Assembly: GCA_001600455.1 (NCBI GenBank)
Contig: BCKC01000004.1
Location: forward strand, 3,832,915-3,896,914
Length of the DNA: 64,000 nucleotides
Source of the DNA: Endocalyx cinctus
Taxonomy: Eukaryota > Ascomycota > Sordariomycetes > Amphisphaeriales > Apiosporaceae
Direction of reading: 5' to 3'
Shown: piece after piece, positions 46,607 to 58,272 of the stretch
Layout of the letters: each line of letters opens with the position of its first letter
How positions within the stretch are numbered: position 1 is the stretch's first letter
The notes under the pieces: model-generated
Told to the model about the DNA's origin: nothing
What the model saw: the letters and a program-made list of their open reading frames with translations, nothing else
Databases searched by the model: none
Translations under genes and position numbers: made by a program

Positions 46607-47053
46607 ATTTGATGTCCTGGATAAGCTCAATAGCCTAGCGGGTCTAGACTGAGTGTATCAACGGTATACAGGCCTGCTTATATTAGGAATATATAATAAA
46701 CAGTAGAATTAATAGAAGAGAAATGATAAATAGATAAAAAAAAAAACCAATGTATTAACAAATGTTTTTCTTTGCCGTGAAAGCTAGCCAAGGGTATTCG
46801 TGAGCGGAATTTTAAGTACGCTCGCCTAGTAAATTTTCCAGGCAAATTCATGTAAGGTCTATTCAGAATCAATGACTTCCGAATCCAGACTATACGCCAT
46901 TTTAGGATAGACGATTGGCACATTTCGCATTGAATCTATCAAATCAATCAGAGTTGAAAGTGAAGCCGGAAATTGGCCCCCCGTCATCGAATAGACCTCG
47001 GCATTCTCCATGATCAAAAAGAGAAGAGAACTCCGCGATGGGTCCGCGATGGA

Positions 47054-48323
47054 TCATTCTACTGTATATTCGATTGCGATAGGCCTGGTAGTCGATATGA
47101 AGAGACGGCAATGTGAAGAAAACGTTGTTATTGAATCCTCTGGGTTGTTTTGGAGTAATTCGGCTATCCTAAAAATGATCTTATTTGTTCGAACCGAACG
47201 ATTATAGAAAAAGCATGATGGCTTGCTGAAGCTCAAGAGCCAAGTCTGTTGTTTGAAACCCAGGATTTAAGGGGGGAATATCCGCGAGGATAGAAACGAA
47301 GCTCCAAGTGAGCGTCATAGATTGCCTACTCATCTGCTTCTATTGAACCTTTTATAGTATGCAGGTCTATCGCTATCAGTGAGAGACAGGTTCTGCCCTC
47401 GATTTATTGTATAAGTTGCCTGCCACTGCGGATAAAATAATTCACATTCACGCAATTGAAGCATGTCCAGGCACGAATTCGATCTTCGGCATAGTATGAA
47501 CGAGCGTCGATGAATAGGTTAGGCTCATGATGCAAACCTATACTGGTGATAATCTGGATTGTTAAACCTAAAATGGCCACAATATCACATGTCTTATCAG
47601 TATCGGATGCCAGGATCATTTAAATACGATAAAGAGAAGAATTTTCTTCAAATGCCACATGCAAGATTTCCGCAGAGCTCTTGATGCGTATATACAAACT
47701 TCGTAGTGTCGAGCAAGCTGCTGACTGTGATGCCGACAGGTTTCACCATCCACATAGCGATGACGATGATCAGGGTGACTCGCAATTCGTGAGTCACGTT
47801 CGAGTGAGTTGGGCAGTTTGAAAGGATACCAACAATGCTGTCAGTAATGACATTTGGATGCTTTTGGGAGTTGACTGGGATTCATCCAATTGGATTTATA
47901 TGGCCTCACGATGAACATATCACTAACAGGGGCTATAGAGTGTGCTAAGAATCAAGATTGCCTCGAATCGGAATCATGAATTCCACTGTAAAAATCTTGC
48001 GCAACCTGGCGATTATGGTTTTCATTCTCGTCTGGGAAGAGACAGCGAGTCAAAGTTGAGTGGAACGGACGGTAAGTCGAACGCAAACGTACACGAGGAT
48101 CCGATTTCTGTGACAGTACAGAGTAACCTAGTGCGTGCATTTTCAAGCGTTTGAATATGGAATTCTTTGGGGAAAAGGTTCCGAATGACTCCAGACTTTT
48201 TAACCTTTCCCAATTCAAACCTACATTCCCCTTGTAGGTTACGAGCAAGGCATGGTTCATAAGGTGATCCGAGGTCACATTTATCTCGATGTTAGCGAGA
48301 TTGCAGGTATGATACTGTCTCAC
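47054..48323 (-). pseudogene. Relic of a fungal-specific transcription factor gene
   Basis: Coding-like pieces on the minus strand, separated by stops. 48323-47952 includes NHALLVTYKGNVGLNWERLK. 47619-47404 reads AILGLTIQIITSIGLHHEPN, then RIRAWTCFNCVNVNYFIRSG, which resembles the SxGLHxxP...RRRxWWxxFxxD...GRP core of Fungal_trans proteins. 47236-47054 includes KIIFRIAELLQNNPED and RLFISTTRPIAIEY, like the C-terminal part of that domain. No zinc cluster is found and no splicing restores a frame. Interpretation is moderate only. Confidence 0.4.
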
Positions 48324-48938
48324 GACATGCCGGGCCTCTCTGACTGCTTTTTTGGATGGGATTCGAATCTTGAAAGTCTCTGTGGGAAGGTTCTGGGAAG
48401 TAATTGAAAGTAAGCGACATTTAAAATGTTAAAATTAAGCGGTAAAGGAGACTTTGTTGCAATTCACTTTTATTCGAATGCTATACATACGTAGATTTGA
48501 GAGAGGAAATTCGCAAGTTTGATCAGCTACTCAAGTACTCCGGACTTAGGTTGGTTAATAGTCAGACAGTCAGCTAAGCTAAGCAACCTGGCAACTAATC
48601 CAGCTGCTTAGCTGCCTAGGCTGCTATGTTGGGTAAAGCTAGGCGCTGAAAGCTGAAAAGGTCGCCGAATTCTTCGCTAACTTTGCATAACGATAGTGAA
48701 GTTACAACACTCTACTCACTATAATCCGTAAATATTTAAGCACTAAAATGAAGCGCTTAGGAACTTTGCCTCTTTCGTAATTCCATTCATAATCGTCTTG
48801 AGATAATTCAAATGCGAAATACATACTGGTAGTATATCTTGACCATCACCAATGAAACATGGCATACTCACTAGACGATAGGCTTTGCGAAATGTTTAAG
48901 TGTAAATGGTTAAGTCTTTGATTAAAGTTTATAAACCA
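48324..48938. other. Intergenic region
   Basis: AT-rich, no gene. A CAGCTAAGCTAAGC...GCTTAGCTGCC imperfect palindrome lies at about 48570-48620. Confidence 0.45.
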
Positions 48939-51305
48939 TCAAATCAGCACAACTTGCTTCCTGGGAAGCATCAATGGGTCGGGAGATAGCGCGTTCAGAT
49001 CGCCAGAATCCATATCGCCATCCTCGTGCGTCCTTGAGAATGTATGTACCGTAAAGTTACCCGAATATCTCTCTTGTTTGAGCAAGCAACCATCCACGAG
49101 ACCGACGCGTTCGTATTTTTCGGTATCTTTATGGCGCTTGACTACGATTCCGAACCGATGTTCAAGATAGTCGAATTCCAGGACAAATGGTAGCCGTGTC
49201 AAGAAAAGTATATATAAGGGCTCTTCTGCCTGTAAGGCGCCCGCCGTCTGTCCCAACAGTCGGTTGAAAAAACTCGTCAGGGTTTCGGAGCTCGTGGCTC
49301 TTACTTCTCCCGGGACATCGAAAGCTCCATCGATCCAGAAAATTTGTGCTTTACCATCGGAGTCTTCGTACTGGAAACAGAACGTGTGATCGGTAACCGG
49401 CGACCTCTCTGGAGCCAAACCGAAGTCGGACCCAGACTTTGGTGGCGCCTCTGGTCTTCGCCTTAACATTTTGATGGGTACTAGTGGCGTGGACAGTTTC
49501 AATGTGACATCAACATCAAGCCCGTGATCGCTTAAATCTCGGTAGTCGGGATTTTCATGTGTATGAATTATCCATGAGACCAAAGCTTCGAAATTGGTCA
49601 ACGAACTTTTCCAACTAGCTCTCTGGTCAAACCAACGATAAATAGGAAACCGGACTGGTCCTTTCACCGAAGCCCAGGACCATGACGGCATGCTGCAATT
49701 GATCGGACGGGTTAATGTATCGTCTCTCGAAGCAACACACCACGTCAAACCCTCGAGGTTAGCCAGAGACCATATCCCAACTAACAACGTGTCGCCAGTT
49801 TTTTGCTTAAGTTCTTTTTCCAACCCAAGAAGTGCAGGTAACCGATCCGTATCTTTCGTGATATCGCGGGCAGTATAGTCCTCTATCATCTTGTACCAGT
49901 CCATATAATTTAATTTTGCTTCTTCGGTATCCGACTCTTTAGAAGAAATTGAATCAAATACCGTGGTTTCTACGCCAGCCGATTGCATTATGCGCGATAA
50001 CTCGTCCCCATCCACGATCGAAAAGTCTCCATCCTCGGCAGCGCGGATCTCGTCACATTCCCAAAACATTTGCTGTGTCCCATAGTATATGATCCTGCGT
50101 GCGAGGTATCGCTCTTGCAAGCACCACGCCCGACGATTCAATGGCTCGTGCCCAATGAGGTTCGCCATTTCGTCCATTCCTGATCGGGATGAATTAGGCG
50201 GCTCCAGCTCAAGCAAGAACACCGGTCCGTCGGCAGAAGGAATCTTCGCGTGGTCAGGCCTTGATCGTGGGGTGAGAAAGCCTTCGGCGTCCGAGCTGGA
50301 CCTCGCAGCTGCCAATACAAAGTAGGCGTTGCGGTATACGTTTGCCATTTGTGCCGACTCCTTACGCCAATCTTCAGCATCGTCCTGAACTATGCATAGA
50401 CTGTCGATCCAGATATAGCGAAGTCCGAGAGCATGAGTAACTTGAACTGCATCCTTGAATGTCTTCGGCAGATTATCAATCGGTATCCCCTGCTTGTGGT
50501 TTTCGAGAGTAGATAATGTAGTGCATAATGGCTGGCTTTTTCCCCAACAGTGGCTGAGTGCGACGAAGCGGCGATCAGCCTCATCGCTTCGAATGCGTAG
50601 AAAGACACGGTCTTCGTGTATGCCATTATTCACATCTATGAAACGTGAAGGTAAAGAAACCGTCTCAGGCTTAGGCTGGCAAGACTGGTGATTCTCTGAA
50701 CAGACGTGGAGCCATTTTTCCGCAGCATTAACAGCAGAGATAGAAGCAGGATCTTCATGAACTGCGGCTCGGAGTCCCAAAGTAGGGTCCACTCCGGCAT
50801 CGTCATCTCCCCCGAGATCTGCAATCCTGAGCTTCATTACTAATCCATCATGGACTTCCCAGGATCCGACACTCCCAGGGTCACACAAGATAGACAAGAA
50901 GAAATTCCACCCTTCGCCATCATTTCCAAAACGAGCTCTCTTAACAATTTTCAGCACTGTCCGTGCTTCATAGTAAGATGTTATGTCTTTAATGTCATTG
51001 TAGAGGTCAGCAGGCGGATTATCTGGATCAAACATAGCCTCTCTAATATTGTCATCAACAACTTTTACCCGCCAATTTCTCCAACCTTGGCATACTAAGG
51101 AGCATAGTTTACACTCGGAAGCGGAGTTGAAGACATCGCGAGCTTGCGAATACCATCCTTCTACGTTGATTTCCTCGGTGTTCTCGACTTCGCCATCACT
51201 CTCGTCCTCGTGATTCTCCTTGGATTCAGCTTCATTTGCTGATTTCAATGATTGCCGAAGAGCCTTGTTTATGTCAAGACTTTGGCATGATTTACACAGA
51301 GACAT
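48939..51305 (-). CDS. HET-domain protein
   Basis: Intronless, 788 aa. After a Cys-containing N-terminus (CKSCQSLDI; CKLCSLVCQGW), as seen in many HET proteins, the HET domain spans residues about 245-400. Its three blocks are present: RFVALSHCWGKSQPL, GLRYIWIDSLCIVQDDAEDW with ANVYRNAYFVLAAARS, and NRRAWCLQERYLARRIIYYG. The C-terminal part has the usual family feature of a Trp-rich segment (MPSWSWASVKGPV). HET domains act in heterokaryon incompatibility and are often death effectors; many genes of this kind have no known allele function. The gene is 9 kb from the NLR, on the opposite strand. Nothing in the frame looks broken. Confidence 0.92.
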   Translation of the reverse strand: MSLCKSCQSLDINKALRQSLKSANEAESKENHEDESDGEVENTEEINVEGWYSQARDVFNSASECKLCSLVCQGWRNWRVKVVDDNIREAMFDPDNPPADLYNDIKDITSYYEARTVLKIVKRARFGNDGEGWNFFLSILCDPGSVGSWEVHDGLVMKLRIADLGGDDDAGVDPTLGLRAAVHEDPASISAVNAAEKWLHVCSENHQSCQPKPETVSLPSRFIDVNNGIHEDRVFLRIRSDEADRRFVALSHCWGKSQPLCTTLSTLENHKQGIPIDNLPKTFKDAVQVTHALGLRYIWIDSLCIVQDDAEDWRKESAQMANVYRNAYFVLAAARSSSDAEGFLTPRSRPDHAKIPSADGPVFLLELEPPNSSRSGMDEMANLIGHEPLNRRAWCLQERYLARRIIYYGTQQMFWECDEIRAAEDGDFSIVDGDELSRIMQSAGVETTVFDSISSKESDTEEAKLNYMDWYKMIEDYTARDITKDTDRLPALLGLEKELKQKTGDTLLVGIWSLANLEGLTWCVASRDDTLTRPINCSMPSWSWASVKGPVRFPIYRWFDQRASWKSSLTNFEALVSWIIHTHENPDYRDLSDHGLDVDVTLKLSTPLVPIKMLRRRPEAPPKSGSDFGLAPERSPVTDHTFCFQYEDSDGKAQIFWIDGAFDVPGEVRATSSETLTSFFNRLLGQTAGALQAEEPLYILFLTRLPFVLEFDYLEHRFGIVVKRHKDTEKYERVGLVDGCLLKQERYSGNFTVHTFSRTHEDGDMDSGDLNALSPDPLMLPRKQVVLI

Positions 51306-52710
51306 CTCGTAAACACGTTTGGATTAGCTTTTCACCATTGATCAGAAGCAGAGATTAAATATGAAAAGAAAAGAGACTAAGTTCAGCTGAAGTCTTGAGA
51401 TAGATTGCTGACCATGTGGTCCACTTGCATCGTTATAATTGGCCTATAGATGTATCGGGGCGTAGAAGTTCTTAAACCCCGTCTAAATCGCATGAAATGG
51501 CGCCATCCACAGAAGAAAAAGCAAGAGTTAAATCACTTAATGTATTATGACCTAACGGATCTGGTTGCGCTCTCCGATTCACCCATGCTCTCGAAATGAA
51601 GGCTTATGCCAGTATGCAAGCTTGACCATGTTAATCTTCGAAAATTAGCAGTATCTTGAAATAAGGGGAGAGGTTAGCCGCCTCCGGAGAATGTTAAGAA
51701 GGAAATCAGCGTCGGCCGTAATCAACTTATAATAACGTTGTTGGGGGTTTAAATCGAATCGCGTGGTTTTTTTTAAGATCCGACTAGAAATCCATGCAGG
51801 AACAGGTAGTATAACCCGATCTTTTAAGTCTTTAAATTGAGATCATCGTCGTTATGCCGATAAGGTTACAGTCTAAGAACCCGGGGAACCGGGGCTATTA
51901 CCCCAGACGGTCGAGCTCCCCTTTACGTTAAGGTGTGATATAGGTTAGTTATCAGATATATACCAGCAATTAACTGTTTACTGTGTAAGTGGTACTCGGA
52001 GTGGTGACTGATCGGTAGCTGGCATTATATTTCAAACATGCGTTATTTCAAATGGGCTTAGGGCTGGCAGTATCATAACCTTCGAAGTTCATAACTGCTA
52101 TACACAGTACTTGTAATTATACGTCATAGTAACTAAGCCCTACTACTGCAAATACCGTAAACCCCCGGTTTGCGGTGTTGTAACGGTGGTGATAAAGTAC
52201 ATCCCCCACTCAATTAACTTTTTACGCGATACCACAACAGCCCGGTTTTCTCCCTCTGAATAACCCCCTGTGACCAGTATCGTAAAGGTTATCCAAAATA
52301 TAGGCATCGTCGTCCAAGGCGACATCAACAAACCTGCAACATAAATATACGTTATTATAATAGTTAAACGAAATGTTCTGTATGTTTTCTGCTACTCATA
52401 CCGTTTCTGTCGGTTCGGTTCTATTGGCACAGTTTTATCGTAGTATTTGATCCTTACCAATAATGTTGAACCTATGCATATTCAACTGAGAACATCACCA
52501 GATGTATTTCATGATGGTCATGTTTGGTGAACTTCGAGTAATTAATTATGATTCAGATCACGTAGGATTTAAACGGGGCAATCGTATGAGTGCTAGTATA
52601 GAAATGGGAACTTGCTTTACCCTGGCAGACTGGCATATCAATGTCTTGAAATCTCCACCTCTAATGCTGCCTTGGCTGCTCTAAGTAAATACGCCGAAAA
52701 CAAGATCGAG
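51306..52710. other. Intergenic region
   Basis: AT-rich, with short frames only (for example 52143-52331 minus). No gene. Confidence 0.5.
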
Positions 52711-52716
52711 TATAAA
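52711..52716 (+). promoter_or_regulatory. TATA-like element of the small secreted protein gene
   Basis: TATAAA about 98 bases before the ATG at 52809, followed by a C/T-rich leader (CTCCCTCTCTTCTCATACTC), as in many strongly expressed filamentous-fungal genes. Position and composition support a core promoter. Confidence 0.5.
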
Positions 52717-52808
52717 TCTTGGTTGCTTTCCTCCAGGGACATCTCTTGGTTCACCTCACCTCCCTCTCTTCTCATACTCAAACGCTTTCTTCAAGCACAC
52801 AAGACAAA

Positions 52809-53258
52809 ATGCAGTTCCTACTAGCCCTCGCACTCCTACCCGCTCTCGCTCTTGCGGAGTCGTCTCCTGTCGCCGAGCGAGACCTGGAGCCATGCTGCTA
52901 CCAGTGGATGGTAAGTTATCAATACATCTTTGCGAGCCTAGTGATTCTTTTCCGTGGGAATATCGAAACTGACATAATAAAACTTGAATGAATAGTATAA
53001 CCCTGGGACATTTAAGGTGACCACCGACGGCGATTACCTTGACTCCACGAGCTCCTGTTACATGGAATTCATCCGGTAAGTTTTTGTTCTTGTACCAGAA
53101 ATCATTCTACCCCCTTCACCAGAGTGAAAACTTTTGGTTCTAACGTCAATAGCGACACGGCGAATCCGGATGACTGTGAGGCAGCTTCGCGTACCGGCGT
53201 CGCTGGCTACTGCCTCCCCGACGTGGCTTTCCCCGTTATCGACTGTGCATCTATCTAA
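52809..53258 (+). CDS. Small secreted cysteine-rich protein (95 aa)
   Basis: Three exons, 52809-52910, 52996-53075 and 53153-53258, join with GT-AG introns of 85 and 77 bp. The signal peptide is MQFLLALALLPALALA. The mature protein is about 78 residues with six Cys (EPCCYQWM, SSCYMEFI, DDCEAA, GYCLPD, VIDCASI), enough for three disulfides, and has no catalytic motif. This is the profile of a fungal effector or antimicrobial-like secreted protein, but no family was recognised. Promoter and leader look strong. It is flanked by a HET gene and an FAD monooxygenase. Confidence 0.8.
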
Positions 53259-53532
53259 ACTGCTACAGTCCGACAAGAGACTGCGTTCTGAGTTTGGGCG
53301 AGGGAGTTGGCATGATGTGATCTGGTGATGGAGGTGATTATGTATATATATATATATATATACCTAGTATTAAGTTAGCTACCCAAGAGCGTCAATAATA
53401 CCACTGATCAATCAATACAACTTATTCAATTACCGACCTGCTAGTGCTAGATATTCACTAAATTTGAAACTTTGGAGAAGAGATCTGTACAACATGGATA
53501 ATTCACACATTTGGTACCATAGAGCATGGTCT

Positions 53533-55059
53533 TTACTTCGAACCAGGCCCGAACCACTGCTTTAAAGCAGCCTTAGCCGCTTCCAAGTCGGGCATCTCCT
53601 CCTCAGAAACCCAAGCAACCCAACCATCCGGGCGAACTATCAAGCAGCGAATACCCAGTTGCTCCTTTGCCCCCATACCCACGTAATCGATCTGATTTTC
53701 GTATCCTTCCAAGAGCCCCTTGACCCCTTCGGTACTCTCAAAATCAACTAACAGGCCTTTACCTCCCCAGAGCTTCGAGCCCAGCCTAGTGCCATCGTTC
53801 AACTCGAAATCAGGCGCGCTGCACCCAACGACAGGGTGAGAGTCGCCTAGGTCGTAGCGCACGAAGAGGCCCCAGAAACGGTCGATGATCAGGTTGGTGC
53901 CGTCGGGGGTATGCATCAAGTCCGCGATCAGCCGGCGTATCGCCTGGCCGTGGGCGTCGTATTTAAGAGTGGCGGCCTGGGCCCGCGTCCAATCCAAAAC
54001 CCCTTTCGCTGTGGGGAGTCGCTCCGTCTCGTACGTGTTTAGGAGAGCCATATCCTCGTCCCCCGCCGAAACCGTCGCGGCTAGCTTCCATCCCAGGTTC
54101 ATGGCGTCCCCGAGTCCTAAGTTCAACCCCTGGGCACCCAGGGGAGAGTGTATATGCGCGGCGTCGCCGGCGAGCAAGACGCGTCCGATGCGGTACTTGG
54201 TCGTCTGCTTGCAGCGGTCCGTGTACGTGCTAGACAGGTGAATCTTCTCCAACTTGACGTCGGTCTCAGTAATGCGAGTGAATACCTCCTGAAGTCGTTC
54301 GTCCGTGAGTTTCTGGTAACGATCGTAAGCGCCTCCGTCGAAATCCAGCAAATGCGTCACCTGCCCGCCGACCCGGGTAAGGTAAACGCCGTTCGGCATC
54401 ACGTTAAACCCTCCCCTCAGCTTTTTTTCGTCGTCCATATCCGCGATCACCATGTAGGCGGTGAAGGTAGGCTCGGTACCCGCGAGTTCGAACCCGGCCA
54501 GTTTGCGGACCGTGCTCTTACCGCCGTCGCATCCGACCAACCACTTCGCCGTGAAGGTGTCCCCTTCGACCGTTTCCACCGCGACGGATTTTTCGTCCTG
54601 CGATATCTTAGCGACTCCTTTCCCCATGAATACCTTGGCGCCGAACTTCTCGGCCCGAGCCCTCGTCGCTTGCTCGAGTACCAGCGTGAAGGTGGGAAAA
54701 GGACGGAGGATGGAGCCAGGAATGCGGTACTTCCAGCGTTTCAAATCCAGGAGGCTCATGTCCATGGGGATACCGGCGAAGTGGCCCGTGTTGAGAAGTT
54801 CTTTGTTGTGGGCTTTTAACACTTCGTCGATGCCCCAATCTTTCGCACTGACTTCGTCCACCATCCCGCGGCGATAGAAGGTCTCCACCGAGAGCGTGTT
54901 CAGGCCCCGCAAGCCGGCTGGCTTGTCTTTCAAGGGCGAATAATTGTCGGCGTTCCTCTCTAGAACCGCTACGCTCATACCTTTCATCGCTAGTTCGGCC
55001 GCTAGGAAGAGCCCGACGGGCCCGGCCCCGGCGATGACGATGTCGTAATGATTGCCCAT
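53533..55059 (-). CDS. Aromatic-ring FAD monooxygenase with C-terminal thioredoxin-like domain
   Basis: Intronless, 508 aa, the usual length for PheA/TfdB/MhpA-type hydroxylases. Motifs: GAGPVG at 11-16 (YDIVIAGAGPVGLFLAAELA) with ERN at the strand-2 end; DG motif WLVGCDGGKSTVRKLAG (about 174-190); GD motif RVLLAGDAAHIHSPLGAQGL (about 291-310), followed by GDAMNLGWKLAA. The C-terminal region (about 420-508) is the thioredoxin-like fold of this class, ending RPDGWVAWVSEE. It hydroxylates an aromatic or polyketide substrate with NAD(P)H and O2. It is similar in class to, but distinct from, the 425-aa enzyme at 31910-33187 and not a recent duplicate. Confidence 0.93.
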   Translation of the reverse strand: MGNHYDIVIAGAGPVGLFLAAELAMKGMSVAVLERNADNYSPLKDKPAGLRGLNTLSVETFYRRGMVDEVSAKDWGIDEVLKAHNKELLNTGHFAGIPMDMSLLDLKRWKYRIPGSILRPFPTFTLVLEQATRARAEKFGAKVFMGKGVAKISQDEKSVAVETVEGDTFTAKWLVGCDGGKSTVRKLAGFELAGTEPTFTAYMVIADMDDEKKLRGGFNVMPNGVYLTRVGGQVTHLLDFDGGAYDRYQKLTDERLQEVFTRITETDVKLEKIHLSSTYTDRCKQTTKYRIGRVLLAGDAAHIHSPLGAQGLNLGLGDAMNLGWKLAATVSAGDEDMALLNTYETERLPTAKGVLDWTRAQAATLKYDAHGQAIRRLIADLMHTPDGTNLIIDRFWGLFVRYDLGDSHPVVGCSAPDFELNDGTRLGSKLWGGKGLLVDFESTEGVKGLLEGYENQIDYVGMGAKEQLGIRCLIVRPDGWVAWVSEEEMPDLEAAKAALKQWFGPGSK

Positions 55060-57074
55060 GGCGATAGGATATACGTCCGTTTTTTTCGTGCAACTACGTT
55101 TGAGAATGAATATGATTCAAAAAGTGAAGGTGGTGAGTTTTGAGCACTCAAATATACTGAACATCGCAAGAAATATCATGAGATATTTATGTTCGTGTTG
55201 ATACTGCACCGTCCTTTGAGCTATCTTTACCCAATAAATCCCCCTTTCCATAAATTCCATATAAATCCCGTGATGACACCAAAAACCCCGATGTTCGCAC
55301 CCCGTAATCAACGCGATAGGCTAGTATTATTGCATCCAATAACGTAGGCCCGGGAATGTTGAGTGATCTGTTGTAGCCGGGTGTTTCCTCTTCCACGGGA
55401 CCGTCGCCCCTAGACCGGACCCGAGCGTAACGTTGAATGACCCGAAGTCTTTTTGGTATTTTGTTGCTCTCAACCTACCAGAAGTCTAGCTTAATCTGGG
55501 TTACCCAAGACTTCGCGACGCGGGCTAAGAAAAACATCTTGGATAATCAACTACGAATTGATACACGATTCTCGCAAAATGGGAGATAGTATGAGTATGC
55601 GATCACGTAGGCAGGTACGATTCGAGCCTTCTTGTTTTCCCCCCTTAACCTAAAATATTACCTAAGTATACCTCGCGGTTCGGACAAAACAAAAAGGTAC
55701 CGACGATGTAACTCAATCACTATACTAGACTACTGAATCCGTACTCTGTTCTTCCCCCGCAATCGCGGTTAGTAAGGTCCGCAGAACACGTGCGAGTGGT
55801 AATGACCATTGTTCATTGAGGGACCCAAATGAGTGGATACGGAACACTCTTGTGTGACACCCTTTCCGTTATGAGATGGAGTGAAGAATTAATCAACTAC
55901 ATAAGGACCTGGTCAGATAAGTAGGGGGCATGGCTTTCGAGTGGAGCTTTATTCCAGCTTGGCACAATATCGTTCACATAACAATGATTGGATCACTTGA
56001 GACCCAACAGGAAAATAAATCGGTTCGGGCCGCCAATGTCAGCATGACGAGGATTCGCAGAAATCAATTACGCGGTAGAAATAACACGTGCGATCCCCAA
56101 ATCCAATGACCGAGCATATATGAATACTTAGTCGTCGCGGAGTACGTAACCTTAACATTTCATATGTAACAGTTATGTTGTATTTTATTAGACCCTAACT
56201 CTTTACACATCACTTCTTCCGTGAGAGATCTAGTGAGTATAACGATCATCTAACCTCTAGAATACCCTATTATTACCTACACTGTAGCTTGTTAGAACGT
56301 AGCTCCGCCGGCTTTAGCGATGATTAGTATGACACCCACGGAGTGTACCTGACTGAAAAATAGACACTTATATCGAAATAAGTTTTTTCCCAGAAAATTC
56401 ACGGTATACCAGCACCTTCCACAATTATGAGTATAGTGTGATGTAATAATAATGAGTGCATCAATCGACCAGCTCCGTCGCAGAGACTGACCATCTTGAG
56501 CAGACTTGTTGGTAAGATCCTGCAACATCTTTCATGCTAAGCAAGAGATAGAGTTCCTAAATCGAAAAGGAGCAGTATACTTATACATAGTAAGAGGACA
56601 TAACGTGTTAGTTGATATGTGAAAGAGACTTCACAATGCAAGATCCAAGTAGGAACGGTGGAAATGAAACGTCAATTCACTGGGTAGACGAATTCATTCG
56701 ATCGCAGGGAATCAGCCAAATACGTGGCAGTGGCATAAAGCAGCCGGTCGTGAGTCATTACTATGATGGTAAATACACTGAAAAGTAATGTACTCCGGAC
56801 CAGCCAAGCTCGTCAGCAAATACAACGAAAAATGCAAATATATCCTCTTTTTGTGTTTTGTTAATTTTCTCTCGAAACTTCAACGCCGAAATATGAACCA
56901 CTCATAAAAACCTTTGCCGAAGTAGTTTGCCTATTCTATGAACCGTGCTGATTTTTCTGAAACTTCAAATTGTCCCTTATTTATTATCCTTAGGATAGAG
57001 AGTTGGCGAAATGCTGAACGAGTTGCTAGGTTCAGGTTTCGCTGACGAAAACATTGGGTAGAAGATCGGAGGCC
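55060..57074. other. Intergenic region
   Basis: About 2 kb of mixed composition. The longest short frame (56292-56528 minus) has no motif. No gene or RNA supported. Confidence 0.5.
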
Positions 57075-57779
57075 TTAGGCCTCGGAGTCATCCGCATCGT
57101 CAATGTCTTTCTCGATATCAGACTCTTCCTTCTTGAGCCTATGTCAAGCGTTAGTATCCCCACTTTTACAAGAGAAGGGCCGTTGGCAGTATGCAATGTT
57201 GGTGAAACTTACTGGCGTCTCTTGACAGCCTTGGGTGGCTCCTCGTCGTCCTCGTCGTCATCATCAAGTCCGACTTTTCTCTTCGAGGCAGGAGTCGATG
57301 GCTTAGCAGCACCCTTAGCCTTTTTGGGAGTTCCGGGCCCGGCATTGACGTTAGCACCACTGCCTTCCTTGCGCTTCAGCTTCTGAAGATGTTGTCTGGA
57401 AAAAGAATTAAACATTAGCATACCCCAAACCTAAATTCCAACGAGAAATGATTGATAACATATATGAAACGTCACGGCTCGACAAGAATGCAGAACAGCG
57501 TATGGTTAGTGCAAGTAGAGGAAACTCGTGAGTGAAGTACTGCACAAGTGGGCAGATACTGAAAAGACACCATATGGGAACAAGGAAAAGCAATCATTAC
57601 AATGCAGCAGTGTAGGTGTAGGTGTAGCCCTGCTTATTGAGTCTTCGAATAATCAAGGCCCATTCATCAGTAGTCGGGGGAGCGATGTCAACAATGGCTT
57701 TTAAAAGGTCTGATCTGGTAGTATCATTCCAGTTGGTACGACCAGAAGGATGGGTCGTCTGAGACGGGGCAGAAGCCAT
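57075..57779 (-). CDS. Small Myb/SANT-like protein E (141 aa)
   Basis: Exons 57601-57779, 57213-57395 and 57075-57138, all in frame. Exon 1 encodes a short N-tail and the motif TNWNDTTRSDLLKAIVDIAP, then WALIIRRLNKQGYTYTYTAA; it ends in phase 2, and exon 2 completes LQHLQKLKRK, the typical end of a fungal Myb-like recognition helix. A Pro/Lys-rich basic tail with SV40-like runs (PKKAKG, SKRKVG) follows, then acidic runs (DDDDEDDEE) and a charged end. Likely a nuclear DNA-binding or chromatin protein. It is the best formed of five tandem relatives. Confidence 0.8.
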
Positions 57780-58272
57780 GATGAAGAAATCAAAGCTTTC
57801 CTTAGACGATAGGAAATTGGTGATATTTTCAATAGATGACAGAAGAATGGAAATGAATTAATGAGATTTATCTCGTGTTGACAATTTAAGTCATGAAATG
57901 GAGAAAGATGTGTGTGTGTGTGTAGGTGTGTGTGTGAATAGGTATAAATAGGGATGTTGCGCAATGATATGAACTGCTGAGCAGAATATATGGAAAGAGG
58001 CAAATAAACCGATTCAGCGTTAACAAAAAAAATATATAAGTTAGATAGGGTCTAGTTTGTTTCGGTTAGCGCATTTGTTACCGACGTTTTACTGAAGGCC
58101 AGTGTAACGTATACGCTAATAGTTCTGAATTTAGACCCTATAAAACATGTATAACATTGTATTGATGTGCTGAACATTGTGGGGCGGTATACTTTGCAGA
58201 CTCACTCAAGTACAGGAAGGTACTTGTTTAAGTAACAAGCAGTTACAAAAGAAGGAACGGATAAGGGCATAC

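Noticed and set aside
54148..54819. 223-codon plus-strand frame
   Set aside because: Shadow of the FAD monooxygenase on the minus strand, whose motifs are complete.
31910..55059. The two FAD monooxygenases as a recent tandem duplication
   Set aside because: Lengths (425 and 508 aa), C-terminal domains and motif surroundings differ; they belong to different subgroups.
55600..55640. tRNA-like B-box (GATTCGAGCC)
   Set aside because: No matching A-box or cloverleaf arms; no tRNA found elsewhere in the window.
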